Shown: positions 12,390 through 23,551 of the stretch, one piece after another
Layout of the letters: each line of letters begins with the position of its first letter
Position numbering within the stretch: position 1 is the stretch's first letter
NCBI RefSeq assembly: GCF_008831285.2
Contig: NW_022204984.1
Span: forward strand, 1-39,447
Origin: Nymphaea colorata
Lineage: Eukaryota > Streptophyta > Magnoliopsida > Nymphaeales > Nymphaeaceae
Direction of reading: 5' to 3'
Length of the DNA: 39,447 nt
Translations under genes and position numbers: made by a program
Notes under the pieces: generated by a model
Databases searched by the model: none
Told to the model about the DNA's origin: nothing
Seen by the model: the letters and a program-made list of their open reading frames with translations, nothing else

Positions 12390-12700
12390 AGAGTGGGTTT
12401 CTCTAAAAGCTGACCAGCCGGCAGCTCCCATCCGAACCCATGGACCAAGCTCACGGCCATCAGCTGCATCATCCTATACCCATGCTCATGCCAGGGCAAT
12501 TCTTTGGCCTGCCCCAAATGATATCACTTCAAAATCAGTCCCCTTTACATCTATGTGCTCATACTTGGATGCAGACATGAACCTCTCTGGCTGGAACTCC
12601 AGTGGATTGGTCCATATGCTCGGGTCCTGGCTGTAGCCCAGACGTTGACCAAGAGGCGCACACCATTGGGGATGTGGTAGCCGGTAACCTGGCAGCGAAA
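12390..12700 (-). pseudogene. Cytochrome P450 C-terminal remnant, CYP75 (flavonoid 3'-hydroxylase)-like
   Basis: CYP75 enzymes are ER-bound P450s that hydroxylate the flavonoid B-ring. The minus strand encodes [15 protein letters not shown], then in a shifted frame [28 protein letters not shown] and the haem loop FGAGQR, then in a third frame MSMG...LVHGF.WELPAGQ. The DVKG-DFEV-PFGAG order and the VNVWA and WELPxG pieces are what I recall of CYP75 proteins; another A-type P450 is possible. Two single-base deletions are visible, one near 12626 just before the DPSIW segment and one near 12498 that destroys the haem-binding cysteine codon; the conserved Arg of the loop is also Gln. Homology stops near 12700 and 12390, so only about 100 of some 500 residues remain. 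Confidence 0.85.
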
Positions 12701-12939
12701 AGGCAATTAATTTGCCTATTTCTTGCTTATCTACAGTTACCCATCTCATTCATGAGGACCATTTCATTCATTTTGAGAGAAAAACAAGAAGAAAAAGGTA
12801 TGAACTAATACTAGTTTATGAAAATATGCAGCATCTATAGTAATTTTCACCATTTAAATTGGCTTTGTATGCCACACTAAGGTTTCCATGGAGAAAAATT
12901 AACTCATTTTGAAAAGTTAAAAACTGTAATCATGTTCCA

Positions 12940-13080
12940 AAAACCACCCGCAAAAGTGTCAGTCTTCAAAATGAACGGAACCAAAGGATTTGAACCAAAT
13001 GCACTATCTTCCCAACTCTCAAGAACAAAAGCATCGGTCTTCAGAATGAATGGACCAAAACTCCTTGTTTTGGAGCCAAC
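12940..13080. repeat. Short tandem duplication (about 75-bp period)
   Basis: Two diverged units share 'gtcttcaaaatgaacgg' (near 12962) and 'gtcttcagaatgaatgg' (near 13037). Both lie in short overlapping open frames on the two strands. No function is suggested. Confidence 0.5.
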
Positions 13081-13191
13081 TGAGCTAAGTATAGACAAGT
13101 TCCCGGGAAATTATAATCTGATCTACTGACTCTATAATGATCAAATTAAATTCCTCAGAACCATTAGCTATAGAGTCGTCAAAACTTCTTA

Positions 13192-13791
13192 TCAAGGACC
13201 TAAAATCCTAAACTTGAAAGATGCATGAACTACACCACAAATTTTTAAACATTTCATCTTAAAATTCGTAGATGTCAACTGTCTTTTGGTAATGTAATCA
13301 TCCTGACAAGGATTTGAATTTTTGTTGTAAATACCCCATTTGTTGACTAATAATATGGAAGAGATCGTATCCCTCAGCAGATTTTCACTGGCAAGTGAAA
13401 CCCCCACCTCCCTTAAATGCCACAAAAGTGTTTCATAGAGAGAGCGGGTTCTTGCAAACTTTCTTGCTTTCTGTGTGGCTTTCTTGTGCTTTTCTTTTTT
13501 CAAATCAAGATATTGGGATTCTAGTGAGGTGAGCAAAAGTGACTCGAAGAAGGCGTAAAAACCTTGAAAAATATCCCCAGAGACCAAAAGAATTATCTTT
13601 CGCAGGAAACTCGAGATCGTGTTAATATGACAAGGGAAATTATGAACTGTGGAGAATCTGGATATGTACTTATTCTTGAGACCGTATCGTGCTCGGAAGG
13701 ATCGGGAAAATTTCAAGATACTAATTAATCTGTGCAATGGTTTTTTGCAACTGGGAAATGTAAAAATACCTTTTCCAGCATTGGTCCTCAT
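13192..13791 (-). CDS. Unrecognised 199-codon open frame
   Basis: A 199-codon frame is long for sequence this AT-rich, which is the only argument for it being real. The deduced protein is basic, with a central stretch rich in Lys/Arg (around residues 95-115) and two hydrophobic patches near residues 65-90 and 140-150. I see no known domain, no signal peptide and no neighbour that suggests a role. It lies just left of duplication copy B and has no equivalent near copy A. It may be a chance frame or part of an unrecognised mobile element. Confidence 0.2.
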   Translation of the reverse strand: MRTNAGKGIFTFPSCKKPLHRLISILKFSRSFRARYGLKNKYISRFSTVHNFPCHINTISSFLRKIILLVSGDIFQGFYAFFESLLLTSLESQYLDLKKEKHKKATQKARKFARTRSLYETLLWHLREVGVSLASENLLRDTISSILLVNKWGIYNKNSNPCQDDYITKRQLTSTNFKMKCLKICGVVHASFKFRILGP

Positions 13792-14399
13792 ATTAGGAAC
13801 GGTTTTTCTACATTTTGACTAGGGCAGAATATTATTTTTCAAAATTTTATATACAACAAGTGAATTTCTTTAAAATTTACATGTAAATGTTACCTTGGTT
13901 CTGCCCCTGCATAAGGATGCTTCTATGTTAAGCTTGCTTCGATTAACATGATAGTCATGAGAGCTTAATGGTTTTTGTAAGCCCATCTGCAATCTACTCT
14001 TTTCTCTCCCATAAAAATCTTTACATTCCTCTCTCCCTCATTTTTTCTTAAAATCTTTTGCTATTCTACTAGTTTTTCTCTCTTTATTTATTTTCTTTAT
14101 TTCTCTTCAAAATATTTATGTCTCTCTCCCTCTCGCACACATTTTTCTCTTAAATTCCCTTGTTATTCTACTAGTTTTTTTTCTCTTAAAAATATTTATC
14201 TCTTTCTCTTTCTCTCTCTCTCTCATTTTTCTCTTAAAATCTCTTGCTCTTCTACTATTTTTTCAATTAAAATCTCTTTCTCATTCTCGCTTTATTTCCT
14301 TCCTTCGCTTTATAAAGTTTTAACTTCTTTACCAAATACCACACCACATATAAGTTGAAGATGATGTTTGGGTAACTATGAAATTCATGGAGAATGAAC

Positions 14400-15320
14400 A
14401 CAGCCTGCCTTAAGATTAGTTTTTTTTTTTCTATTTACATTTTTTAATACACTGCAAAAATAAAACTTATACAAATTTTGGGATGCAAACAAACCAATCA
14501 GAAAGCAATATCAAGCTGGGTGGGGAACACATATTGCAATGCTCCCACAATACTTCAATTCAAAGTAGGATCCTTGAGGTTCGAGCTGTGACCGGCAAAT
14601 AATTTTATGAATGTGGCCATCGTGTTCATGGGTTTGGCTTCATGCACTTTTGTATGTTTGAAAAGATTAAAGATATTACTTTCTTTGAGACAACACCAAG
14701 CTTCCTTTTAACAATGGTGGATTCACTTCCTAGGAAATAAAATGAAGATTTTCCAAGTTTCACTTTTGCTTTTAGATGGAGAGGCCTTATATTTAACTAA
14801 CAACATCATTTTGGTCTTTTTGATCACTTTTAGTCCATAATACATGGTCCTTTGTTAGAGGCCCATCACATATAGCATGCTCCAATAACACTTGATGCTC
14901 ACAGCATAAAATTCTCATCCTCCTCTTTCAAGGGCTCTTCCTTTGATAAAATTGAATTCAGTCAAAAACTTACCTGAATTGTGCATTTTTGTTGATTTTT
15001 CTTGTTGTGCATTTTTTTGATAGGTTTAAGAAATTGTGCTGAGGATTTATGTGAACTATGGCAAATGAGGTGTCCTTACTTAGAATAAGGCTGCAATAAT
15101 GGACAAAGTTCCAACCCTCTTTCACGTAACTTGCACTGGAAGTGTGTGAGTGTCCTACAAGACTATCTTTATTAAATTCTATATGCAACTGTAATTGAGA
15201 AATGCAAGTGAGAGCTCTCAATGAAAGCAATCGAACTACATTTCCACCTCCTACTATTTAGCTTCTTGGAATCCACCTTCTGAACATTTTAGCCAATGGA
15301 AGGTTGCACCCTGGAATTCA
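14400..15320. other. 3' flank of receptor kinase copy B, no gene recognised
   Basis: Collinear with about 2170-3150 in copy A. Only short open frames are present, and they are not conserved in frame between the copies. Confidence 0.5.
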
Positions 15321-15696
15321 ATCTCATGGTATATATGGATATATTTGAATTATCCTTCTATCATTCTTGTCTTCTGTCGTATCCCCTACAACCACTTCCT
15401 TCATGTCCATTCTCTCATTTGGAGACACTCTTGAACATGGCAAGCCTATCTCCATGGTCTTCACCAACAGATCATTCATAGCAGCTGATCTTTCAGTTGG
15501 AGTAGTATTGCTTTCGTTCAAAAGATGGCTGTCAATGACATCTGAAATTGCAACAGGAAATGCTTCAGCACCCATTGCCTCAAACTAAAATCCCCATCAA
15601 ACTGTTCATTAGTAGGCTTTCTTCCTGCAAACACCTCAAGGAGGAGAATTCCATAGCTGTAGACATCGGCTGAAACCTTTCCAGCCATCCCAAATT

Positions 15697-16917
15697 CTAA
15701 TTCAACCATTCAACAATATTATACATGATTAGCGAGCGCAAAATAATTGGATAATGCAAATGCGTGACACAATAGCATTGATTCTTAATGGACTTAAGAA
15801 CAATTGAACCTCCAATCCTGCCTTTCTCTTTTTGTATTCTGATACACATCTAAAAAGAATACAAGCTTATTATTTAGAGCTGAAGTCCAATATCACTGAT
15901 GTTCAAGTACCCTTAAAAGAAATCAAACATGTATCCATTTTTTTTTATTGTGGAGCCTGTGAGGTTGGTGGAGATTCATTAATTGTATGGTGTTGTTTTA
16001 ATTCTCGTGTGACATATCTCCAGGTTCTCCTAAATATCTCAAAAATTGTGTCAATTATTTAATAGTGTCAATTGTCAGCCAATCTTAAGCCATTTGGTAG
16101 ACAGGCATGCGTGATTTGGGATTTTTAATACAAAAAAGGAGAAAAAATTACAACTTATGTTAAAGGAAAAAGATCAATTGAAGACTATTGCTTGTTGAGA
16201 ACATGTCACCAACGCATATTTGTGTACATGAGCACAAAGTAAAGCAAAAACTATTATGCAGCACCACAAGCCGTATGAAAAACAAATAGTTCATCCAGGT
16301 AGAATAGTTAATCAATGGCCTTTACATTATTGGGCTAGGAACGGCTTGTGGATGCCTTTATGTGTGAACTATCAAATCATGATGATTAGATGGATCATGA
16401 ATGTTTGCACAACAATTATTATATTTATTGATATTATATTGCAAATCAGACACACACATACACACACATAAGAGCATAATTACCTAGAACACACAAGAAA
16501 GGGCATATATATATATGTATATATATATATATGTAGGGGGGGAGAGAGAGAGAGAGAGGAATTGGTAAAAACCAGACACTTTAATATTTTGCTTCAAAAA
16601 TATTTTAAATAATAAATAAACATCCTAATATATTTATGAAAATTATTTTCATATAAAATATGCTTTGAGTCAAGTTGTTTTTATAAAAAAAGTTGAATTT
16701 TCTACGATCAAAATGTTGATGCAATAATAGCCATGTATTTTTGCTAATTACGAAAGCACTAGTAAAACCTAAGAAATGATCAACTTCATATATATTTTGT
16801 GTCAACCTATCCTTAAGATTATATTGATATGGTTAGATTAAAAAAAAAAACACTTTAAATAACATAATTAAAGGGTCTGGTTTTGTCCCGGACATGTTGA
16901 TCTGGGTTCTACCGATC

Positions 16918-16978
<61 letters not shown>

Positions 16979-17453
16979 CTGCCTACCCATGTGGCTAATG
17001 ACCTTTTTTTTTTAGATTTTTTGTGTTTGTAAAAACAATCGCAATGCTTAAAACTGTAGCCAAGCAATTAACTATCATCAATGCATTTATTTAAAATGTT
17101 TTTAGTGATACAAAATAAAAGAGAGACAGCTAGAGGTAGTCTGCCATTCCAATTCATATATATATATATATGAAGAGGGAGAGAAATAAACAAGAGAAAA
17201 CAACCCGCTAGAACTGGCAAAACTTCTCACTCTCTTTATCTCTATTTATTTCACCTCACTCCTCCTGGACCCCTCCCATACACTACCCCTCCCTTACTCA
17301 ATCTATCTATGAGAGCATTATTGAAGAGAGAGAATGCACACACACATAAGAGAACAGGAAGCCAGGGTGTGTTGATCTAAAGAAACGGACTATAACACTC
17401 GCACAACGACAAACTCAAAATTGACAAAAAGAAAACCCATTAAGAGATAGTAC
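15697..17453 (-). other. Kinase-domain intron of copy B
   Basis: GT donor directly below 17454 and AG acceptor at 15697-15698, matching copy A. It holds a CA run near 16449-16468, an interrupted AT run then a GA run at 16505-16559, and (AT)26 at 16921-16972. No gene was recognised inside it. Confidence 0.75.
16921..16972. repeat. (AT)26 microsatellite
   Basis: Uninterrupted AT run in the copy B intron. The collinear position in copy A (about 4604-4625) has a much shorter AT run. Confidence 0.95.
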
Positions 17454-19328
17454 CTGGAGCAATGTATCCAATGGTTCCATGGGTGGTGGTAAGAGTCGAT
17501 GACTTGTGACCACCTATGAACTTTTCAATGACAAAATCACTAATGTATGCAGTCATGCTTTCGTCTAGAAGTACATTACGTCGCTTCAGATCACAATGAA
17601 GTATGGTCTCTGAGTAACCATGGTGAAGATACTCTAAAGCACAAGCGACATCAATCATGATATCCAATATTTGGAAGAGATTCAAGTGATGGGCACCCGA
17701 ATGTAGACAGACTTCGAGTGACTTAATGACTTTAACAAGGTTTTGGTGCCTGATTTGGCGCAAGATAGTGCATTCAATGTCAAAACTTTTAGATGCTTCC
17801 TCAAATGACAAATTAAGGACCTTAACAGTCACTGTCGTTCCATCTGCTAGAATTCCTTTGTACACTGAACCAAAGCTTCCACTCCAAGAACGTTTGCGTC
17901 ACTGAAATTGCTTGTTGCATGCAATAGCTCTCTGGAAGAAGTCACTGGGAGTGTAATTTTTTGTAATCTTTCAATGTCATGAGGACGTTTCGACAACCCC
18001 CTCTTTCTACAGCATGAGTTACCAATGAGTGTCCAAACAAAGACCAAAAGTGCTGAGCCTCCAATTGTGCAAGCGGCAATGACTCTGGCCGCATTGCTGT
18101 TATTTTGCCTCTCTGTTTTGTCTAAGGACAATGGGACATGGAATTTGCGAGCTCCACAAAGTGCATAGTTCCCTAGGAATGACTCGGCAGAAAGGTTTGC
18201 AAACATTCCACCAGTTGGAATCTCTCCTTCCAATAGATTGAAGGACAAGTCCAAGACCTGGATGTGTTGAAGTTTCTCCAATGATTTTGGTATCTCAGCG
18301 GAAAGCTTGTTATGGGAAAGGTCAATAGTGTCAAGGTTTAGCATGTGATCAAGTTGTTCAGGAATGTGACCATCAAATGTGTTCCGAGAGAGATTCAAAT
18401 ACTCTAGCATTTGGAGCTTTGATAATGATGCAGGCAACTTCCCACTCAGCTTGTTTGCAGAGATATCCATGTGGTTCATCGTGGCAAAATTCCCAAGACC
18501 CAAAGGCAGGTGACCAGTGAAGGAGTTGTCCCGTAAGTATAGCTTCAACAAGTCCTTCAACTCACAAATACTAGGTGGTAGTGTTGATGACAAGTTGTTT
18601 GATGTTAGATCCAACTCTTGCAAACTAGTGAAATTGTTTATAGAGCTTGAAATTGACCCAATTAGCATGTTGTGATCAATATAAAGAACATACATGTGGA
18701 CCAACTGGTAGATCGATAGTGGGATGGGGCCTTCTAATGCATTGTTATCAAGATACAACAGCTCTAAGCTGTGCATCTGTCCTAGATTTGGTGGAATGAG
18801 CCCTTTTATTTTGTTGGAACTCAAATATAAGGAAATTAACTTGGTCAAGTTGGGTAAGCCCAATGGGATAGTACCTTCAATCAGATTAGAGGGAAGATGA
18901 AGTCTCCACAATGTAGTTGTCAGATTTCCAACAGAGGCCGGAAAAATGCCATTCAGAAGGTTTGGTGACAGATCAACTTCCTCTAGCAGTCGCTTGTTGG
19001 TGAAGGATGTGAGAATGGAGAGCTCACGGTTGCCAGGGACATTGGTCAACATATTTCCCCAAAGGATAAGGTGCCTGAGTTGTGACAGACTACCTAATTC
19101 TAATGGTATCGTACCACTAAATTCATTGTTTTCTGCAGCAAGAAGTTGAAGTCTTGTAGCATTAGAAAGAGAAGCCGGGGCGGGCCATCAAAATTGTTTG
19201 TACCCATATAGAGTCCTTGGAGACTGGGCAGGAAGCAGCCAGCATCGTTTGGGAGATGCCCTGTTAGTTGGTTGGTCATGAAACTCAAAGTCTCAATAGC
19301 AGATAGGTTAAACAAGCTCTTAGGCAGT

Positions 19329-20060
19329 AACAGTTTGATCTTGTCTTGTAACAGTTTTGCTGCCCATTTACCACTGCCATAGAGGGTATGTTCCAAATAG
19401 TCCATAACATGTTTGAAGCTCATAGTTATGATGTTATAAGTCAACTAGCATAAATTTTGTAACGTCCATTGGGTTTGATCTGCACATATTAAGTGGTATA
19501 CCTTTTTTTTCTTGCTTAGTTGTATAAGCTCAGATGTAGGGGAAATATATAGTACTAATTGGTTGATAATGACCCACGAGTATCTAAACTTCTAAAGTGT
19601 TGGCAAAAACTTTGTTATGAAACTATTCTTAAGTCCTTCCAAAATCCAAACATGTGGAGTGCTATATAAACTATTAATGAGCCAATAAATGACAACGGCA
19701 TTAGTTTATTATTTGGAGGAACTAAAATTGAGAAAAGAAAAAGTGACTCTTTGAACTTTGAACTTGAAGCATTATTTTATTATTTTTTTGTTTGTCCTCA
19801 ATGATGACAATCTATGGATTCACCTATATAAACACCGGTTAAGGTTGCAAAATGAGAGCTTGAATATTGCTTGTGAATAATCCAAGGAATATCACAGGTA
19901 TTTTCAATTGCTGTTAAAGCATGAATTTTTCCTTAGTGAACAAGTACAAGAAAAGGTATTGTCTACCGACGTCAGTTTGAGTGGAAAATTCATGCCACTA
20001 AACAAGGTCATGGTGACAACATGCAAGTACTTTCTTCTTTCACTAAGTTGTAGGATGAAA
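19329..20060. other. Sequence beyond the copy B breakpoint, no gene recognised
   Basis: The sequence has no counterpart next to copy A. A minus-strand frame runs from the LRR into this DNA (to about 19444), but the extra residues do not look like LRRs. The rest is AT-rich. Confidence 0.4.
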
Positions 20061-20290
20061 TGACTTTCTTTGTTTCTTCAAATATCTTCACAAAACTTTT
20101 TAAAACTGAGTTTGAGAAAAATCTGAAAATTTTTAGAATTTGGAGGACAATTCATCTTAGGTCAATTTGAAAATTACCTTAAAATTGAAGAAATTGTTCA
20201 CAAGAAACATGTGGTTGTACTCAGCAAAATGGGCATGTAGAAGTAAAGCACAAGCACATAATGCAAACTCTTTGAACATTTTTATTTGAT
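20060..20290 (+). mobile_element. Ty1/copia-type integrase remnant
   Basis: Reading across frames on the plus strand gives the pattern of the copia integrase core. First comes a stretch like FTKLFKTEFEKNLKIFR, corresponding to the segment before the second catalytic Asp. Then come a GGQF...FENYLKIEEI stretch in another frame and TQQNGHVEVKHKHI, corresponding to the conserved PQQNG-ER-H region around the catalytic Glu. The Asp-Asn pair normally found before GG is not readable, and several stops and shifts are present. An adjoining 73-codon frame (20286-20507) may or may not belong to it. This is an old fragment with no recognisable LTRs. Confidence 0.55.
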
Positions 20291-20509
20291 GTTTAGAAAA
20301 TCCTTGTGTTTTACTTGGGTATACCTAAATCAAACAGATATAGTTGTTGTTATCCCTAGAATAGCAAATTATATGTTTCTTAATGATAGTTTTCTTGGTA
20401 AGGGAAAAATTTATGATGATGCTCCTAAAGAAGACAATGAATATGTATTTCTTTACAAAGAAGATGCTTTAGCTGAGAATTATGATGATAGATGTTGTAC
20501 AATCTGATA

Positions 20510-21180
20510 TGCCTAGTCTTTATACTCTTGAACTAAACTACCATCTGTAATAAAATCCACTGACCTTAATTCCCCTTAGGTTATTATCTATTGCACAGGA
20601 AGTTAAAAAGCTAGTAAAGACGTCAACAGCCCACCTGAAAAGACCATTGAGTTAAAAAAGGTCTAGTACACCTATACGCAGCTTGCTAACTACATCATAT
20701 GAATCATTTTCTTCTCAGCATGGGACATGCCTGACTGCTATCTCATTTTATCCTATGAGTCTTAGAATGAACTTGCCTGGGTAATAATCAATAATATGAT
20801 GAGTCATAGACTACTCAGAAGCCTTCTCTCCATCAGCTAAAATGACATTAATTTGGGTTCTTGTAAATTTCTATTAAAGGTTGGGACATATACCAAATTG
20901 ACGTTAGAATTGCTTTTTTAAGAAGAATTAAGTGTAGAAGTTTATATGAATCTCCCTTTTTTCTATAGAATTTTGTGACTTTTTTTTATTTGGTCTACAT
21001 TTGGATAAATCCAGCTAAAGTTGGTTCTATTGATTATCATTTTTAGGTTTTGACAATGCACATACTTCACAATCCAAGAGGTATTGATCATTTTGTAGTG
21101 GTTCAATCTGCTTTCAAGCTTATTATTTTTGCTTTCAGTTGAACATTAATCTTTAACAACTCATTTACCTACAATTCACG
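20510..21180. other. No gene recognised
   Basis: AT-rich sequence between the copia remnant and the demethylase pseudogene. Earlier exons of the demethylase (JmjN and the first part of JmjC) were looked for here and not found. Confidence 0.4.
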
Positions 21181-22936
21181 CAACTGTCGCCATCAGTTTT
21201 AAAATCTGAAGGGGTCTCCATTTACCGCACTGTTCAGCATGCTGGTGAGTTTGTTCTTACTTTCCATAGGGCATACCATTCAGGATTTAACTGTGGTTTC
21301 AAACTAAGGCAGTCAATGTCGCTCCAATTATTGGTTGCCACAAGGCCAAAGCGCAGTGTAACTTTACTGTGAACAGTGTCGTAAAACATCGAAATCACAT
21401 GATAAATTGCCACTTGGTGCCGCTAATGGAGCAGTTAGGGCTCCTTGGAGGATGCTGCTACTCAAGAAATGCAACAAAGAAAGTCTGAGATGGGAAAGTG
21501 CATGCAGGAAGGATGAAATTCTTACAAAAGCAGTTAAAGTAATCATATGTTTATGCATTACATATTTTAGCTACTTGAAGTTACTCATTCATCATTGTAA
21601 GTTGTAACATTTTTTGTTATTACTCGTTTAGGCATGGGAACAAATGGAGAAAATGAGGAGAGAGACACTTCCTAAACCTTTTGAAGCCAGAAGAATTTAT
21701 GCAAACTTTGGTTTGACTGATGATCCAGAATGCTTTTTATGTTTTTGTGATTCACATCTCTCAGCCATTGGTTGTGAATGTTCACGAAACTGCTTCTCAT
21801 GCTTAGAGCATGCAAAGCTACTCTGCTAATATGGTCCAAGAAAAAGATATTTCCTCTTCCATTATGATTTGGATGAATTGCATACCCTTGTAAAAGTTTT
21901 AGAAGGAAATCTGACTGCTTTGTACGACTGGGCAACTGGAAAGTTGTCCATTGATGGTTATCCATGACAACACCTGAGAACTTATTTTGTTTGAAGCCAG
22001 AAACAAGTTGAAGTAGTTTCACCAAATCAGGGGAAACAGGCTTTGGAACTCTTGCCACCACACAGTCAGAGATTGCAGGTAAGTTAGAGCCTAAAGTTGG
22101 ACTTCTTGGGTGAGCATTCAGTTGAGTCAGTTGCAACTGGTGGCCTTTCTTCAGAATTGGAAAACAGGAAATGCAATGCACTGAAATATCCTTCAAAGGA
22201 AGGATCAACTTCTAGTGCAAAGAGTCCAAAAATCCTTGACATGAACGAAGCATGCAAATCTGAGGAAAATGGTTGTGATACTTCAGGAGCCTTTCAATCA
22301 ACTTCAGTAGAAGATAGCCACATGGCTTTATATCTTGTCAACAAACTACACATTATGAATTCTTTGGAATTTCCATCAACCACCAACTCTGATAAGTTAT
22401 TTCAGATTGGTTTCGGTCATCAAGAGTTGAATCTTGGAATGCTTTCACACATTAATGATGATACTTCTGCAGGTTCTGGGACTAAGGTTAATGCATGCAA
22501 AAATTTGCCTGATCTAGGTAGGGAAGGACCTATTTTAAAGCATAAAAGGAGCACTCCAGATGGATCATGTATTTCTGGAGAGGAGGATAAGAATGTTGAT
22601 CACGACCATAAACAGCAGAAATTGCAAAGCAACAGTTCATCTAATGCAGAGAGCGATAGAAGTAGGCATAGATATAAGGTCAACGAAAAGCAGCTTTCGT
22701 TGTCTGAGGATATATACCTCAATAGCTATTTAAGCATAAAATGCTCGTCTGCACCTGAAATCGATGTATCTAATGCTAAAGGGGAAAAAGGTTTGAGTGC
22801 TGAAATATTCATTAAATTGAAAGAGCATCGTAAAACCATCGATATAGCTTATTCCCAAGAGGAGGGTTGTCCATGCTGGGAGCATGTTTCAATGAATGCA
22901 AAATCCAGTTCACTTATTATAGATGGCAGTCTTTGA
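21181..22936 (+). pseudogene. JmjC histone H3K4 demethylase remnant (JMJ14/15/18 type)
   Basis: This family removes H3K4 methylation in the nucleus. The first exon piece (21181-21538, GT donor after it) reads [35 protein letters not shown], then in another frame LPLGAANGAVRAPW and LLLKKCNKESLRW, the C-terminal part of a JmjC domain. The second (AG at 21630-21631, from 21632) gives a C5HC2 zinc finger: ECFLCFCDSHLSAIGCEC and CFSCLEHAKLLC. Lesions: a net 4-bp loss after GFNCGF (near 21303), a 1-bp loss near 21335, a stop at 21357 where Glu is expected, and TAA at 21827-21829 where the family has Ser-Cys; the next codon is TAT, so a zinc-ligand cysteine is gone too. Further in-frame stops are at 21965, 21992 and 22085. 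JmjN, the iron-binding HxD segment and FYRN/FYRC domains were not found. Confidence 0.85.
22097..22936 (+). pseudogene. 279-codon open frame, probable linker of the JmjC demethylase
   Basis: It is in the same frame as the zinc-finger exon at 21632 (465 bases apart), so I read it as the acidic, Ser/Asn-rich linker that joins the C5HC2 finger to FYRN/FYRC in JMJ14-like proteins. The composition is low-complexity and hydrophilic (for example LQSNSSSNAESDRSRH), with no membrane segment or motif. The match is by position and composition only, since this linker is poorly conserved. It is notable for staying open for 840 bases directly after four stops in its own frame. Confidence 0.5.
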
Positions 22937-23002
22937 GAAGGTGCTTGTTGTAAAGCAAAAAAACTCTTTGGAGTCAATCTGCAGTTCACTTATAAAATGG
23001 CA

Positions 23003-23062
23003 GTGGCCCGGAGGGCAGTGGAGAATGGGCAAGTGGCCAGGAGGGCACTGGAGAACGGGCAA
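23003..23062. repeat. 30-bp minisatellite, two units
   Basis: Units at 23003-23032 and 23033-23062 differ at three or four positions and share 'ggagggca.tggagaa.ggg'. In the plus frame they encode WPGGQWRMGK and WPGGHWRTGK. A further partial unit may follow. It lies in a GC-richer stretch between the demethylase and VAL remnants. Confidence 0.8.
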
Positions 23063-23551
23063 ACGACCGAGGATGAGAGAGAGAGAGAAGAGGATTTTGG
23101 GGGGAAAAAGGATGAGGATTATTTATGAGCGAAAAAGAAGCAACACAAAATAGTGTTGGGTGGGTGAGCCTCTCTCTTTGTGTGAAATGTGTAAGAGGGT
23201 GTTACGTGCCTGCATGACGTTCTCTGCACATGAGATGCCAAGGTGTAACGGGAATCAATGACAGCGATGAGGGGGACGACGGCACTGAATGAGCAAAGGC
23301 CAGCCAAAGCACTGACAGCCGCGGCAGCGGCAGTGGCAGACGCAGGAGGAGGAGGAAGAGACATACACGAGTTAGACTCTTGGAACCATCTGCTTCTCCC
23401 CTCTTTTCTCGCTCTGCTGGATGATTGATCAAGAAGTTTGTGGTTTTCCTTTTTCTAGTCTTGGTGTTGTTACGTGTTTTAGTTCGCCCTGCAAACACTC
23501 TTCGTGGGCTCAGAGTTTGTTCTGGTTAATTGTTGTTTCCGGTTGGAGGAA
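23063..23551. other. 5' flank of the VAL-like gene, no gene recognised
   Basis: More GC-rich than its surroundings, including a GCGGCAGCGGCAG-like triplet-repeat patch near 23318-23355. Minus-strand frames here are alanine/proline-rich by-products of that composition. It could contain the promoter and 5' leader of the VAL-like gene, but I saw no element that proves it. Confidence 0.35.

Larger units (their letters stand above)
14001..19328. repeat. Segmental duplication, copy B
   Basis: Collinear with 1643-6855 (see that entry). Copy B's intron has about 190 bp more than copy A's, at about 16973-17160 beside an (AT)n tract. At about 19328 the match stops inside an LRR ('ttaggcagt' then unrelated sequence), while copy A continues to its signal peptide. 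The breakpoint therefore removed the 5' end of the copy B gene. Confidence 0.88.
15324..19328 (-). pseudogene. LRR receptor-like kinase pseudogene, copy B (5' truncated)
   Basis: Paralogue of copy A, truncated at the N-terminus. Exon 1 (17454-about 19328) keeps a 401-codon open stretch at 17847-19052 covering the last LRRs, the C-terminal LRR cap, an intact membrane helix (SALLVFVWTLIG) followed by CCRKRG, and the juxtamembrane segment RELLHATSNFSDAN. Exon 2 is 15324-15696, with a 1.76-kb intron between. Lesions not seen in copy A: a 1-bp deletion near 17882 inside the glycine loop; an in-frame loss of 18 residues (54 bp) near 17715 that removes the kinase hinge; DFG reading DFV (GGC to GTC) near 17540; a 6-bp in-frame loss (Thr-Lys) near 15671; a 1-bp deletion near 15572; and an 8-bp deletion near 15385 close to the stop. 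HCDLK and AVKV-type residues persist (TVKVLNL). It cannot be an active kinase. Confidence 0.9.

Noticed and set aside
23119-23498. Minus-strand alanine/proline-rich frames with a signal-peptide look
   Set aside because: They arise from GC-rich triplet-repeat composition upstream of the VAL-like gene and resemble no family.
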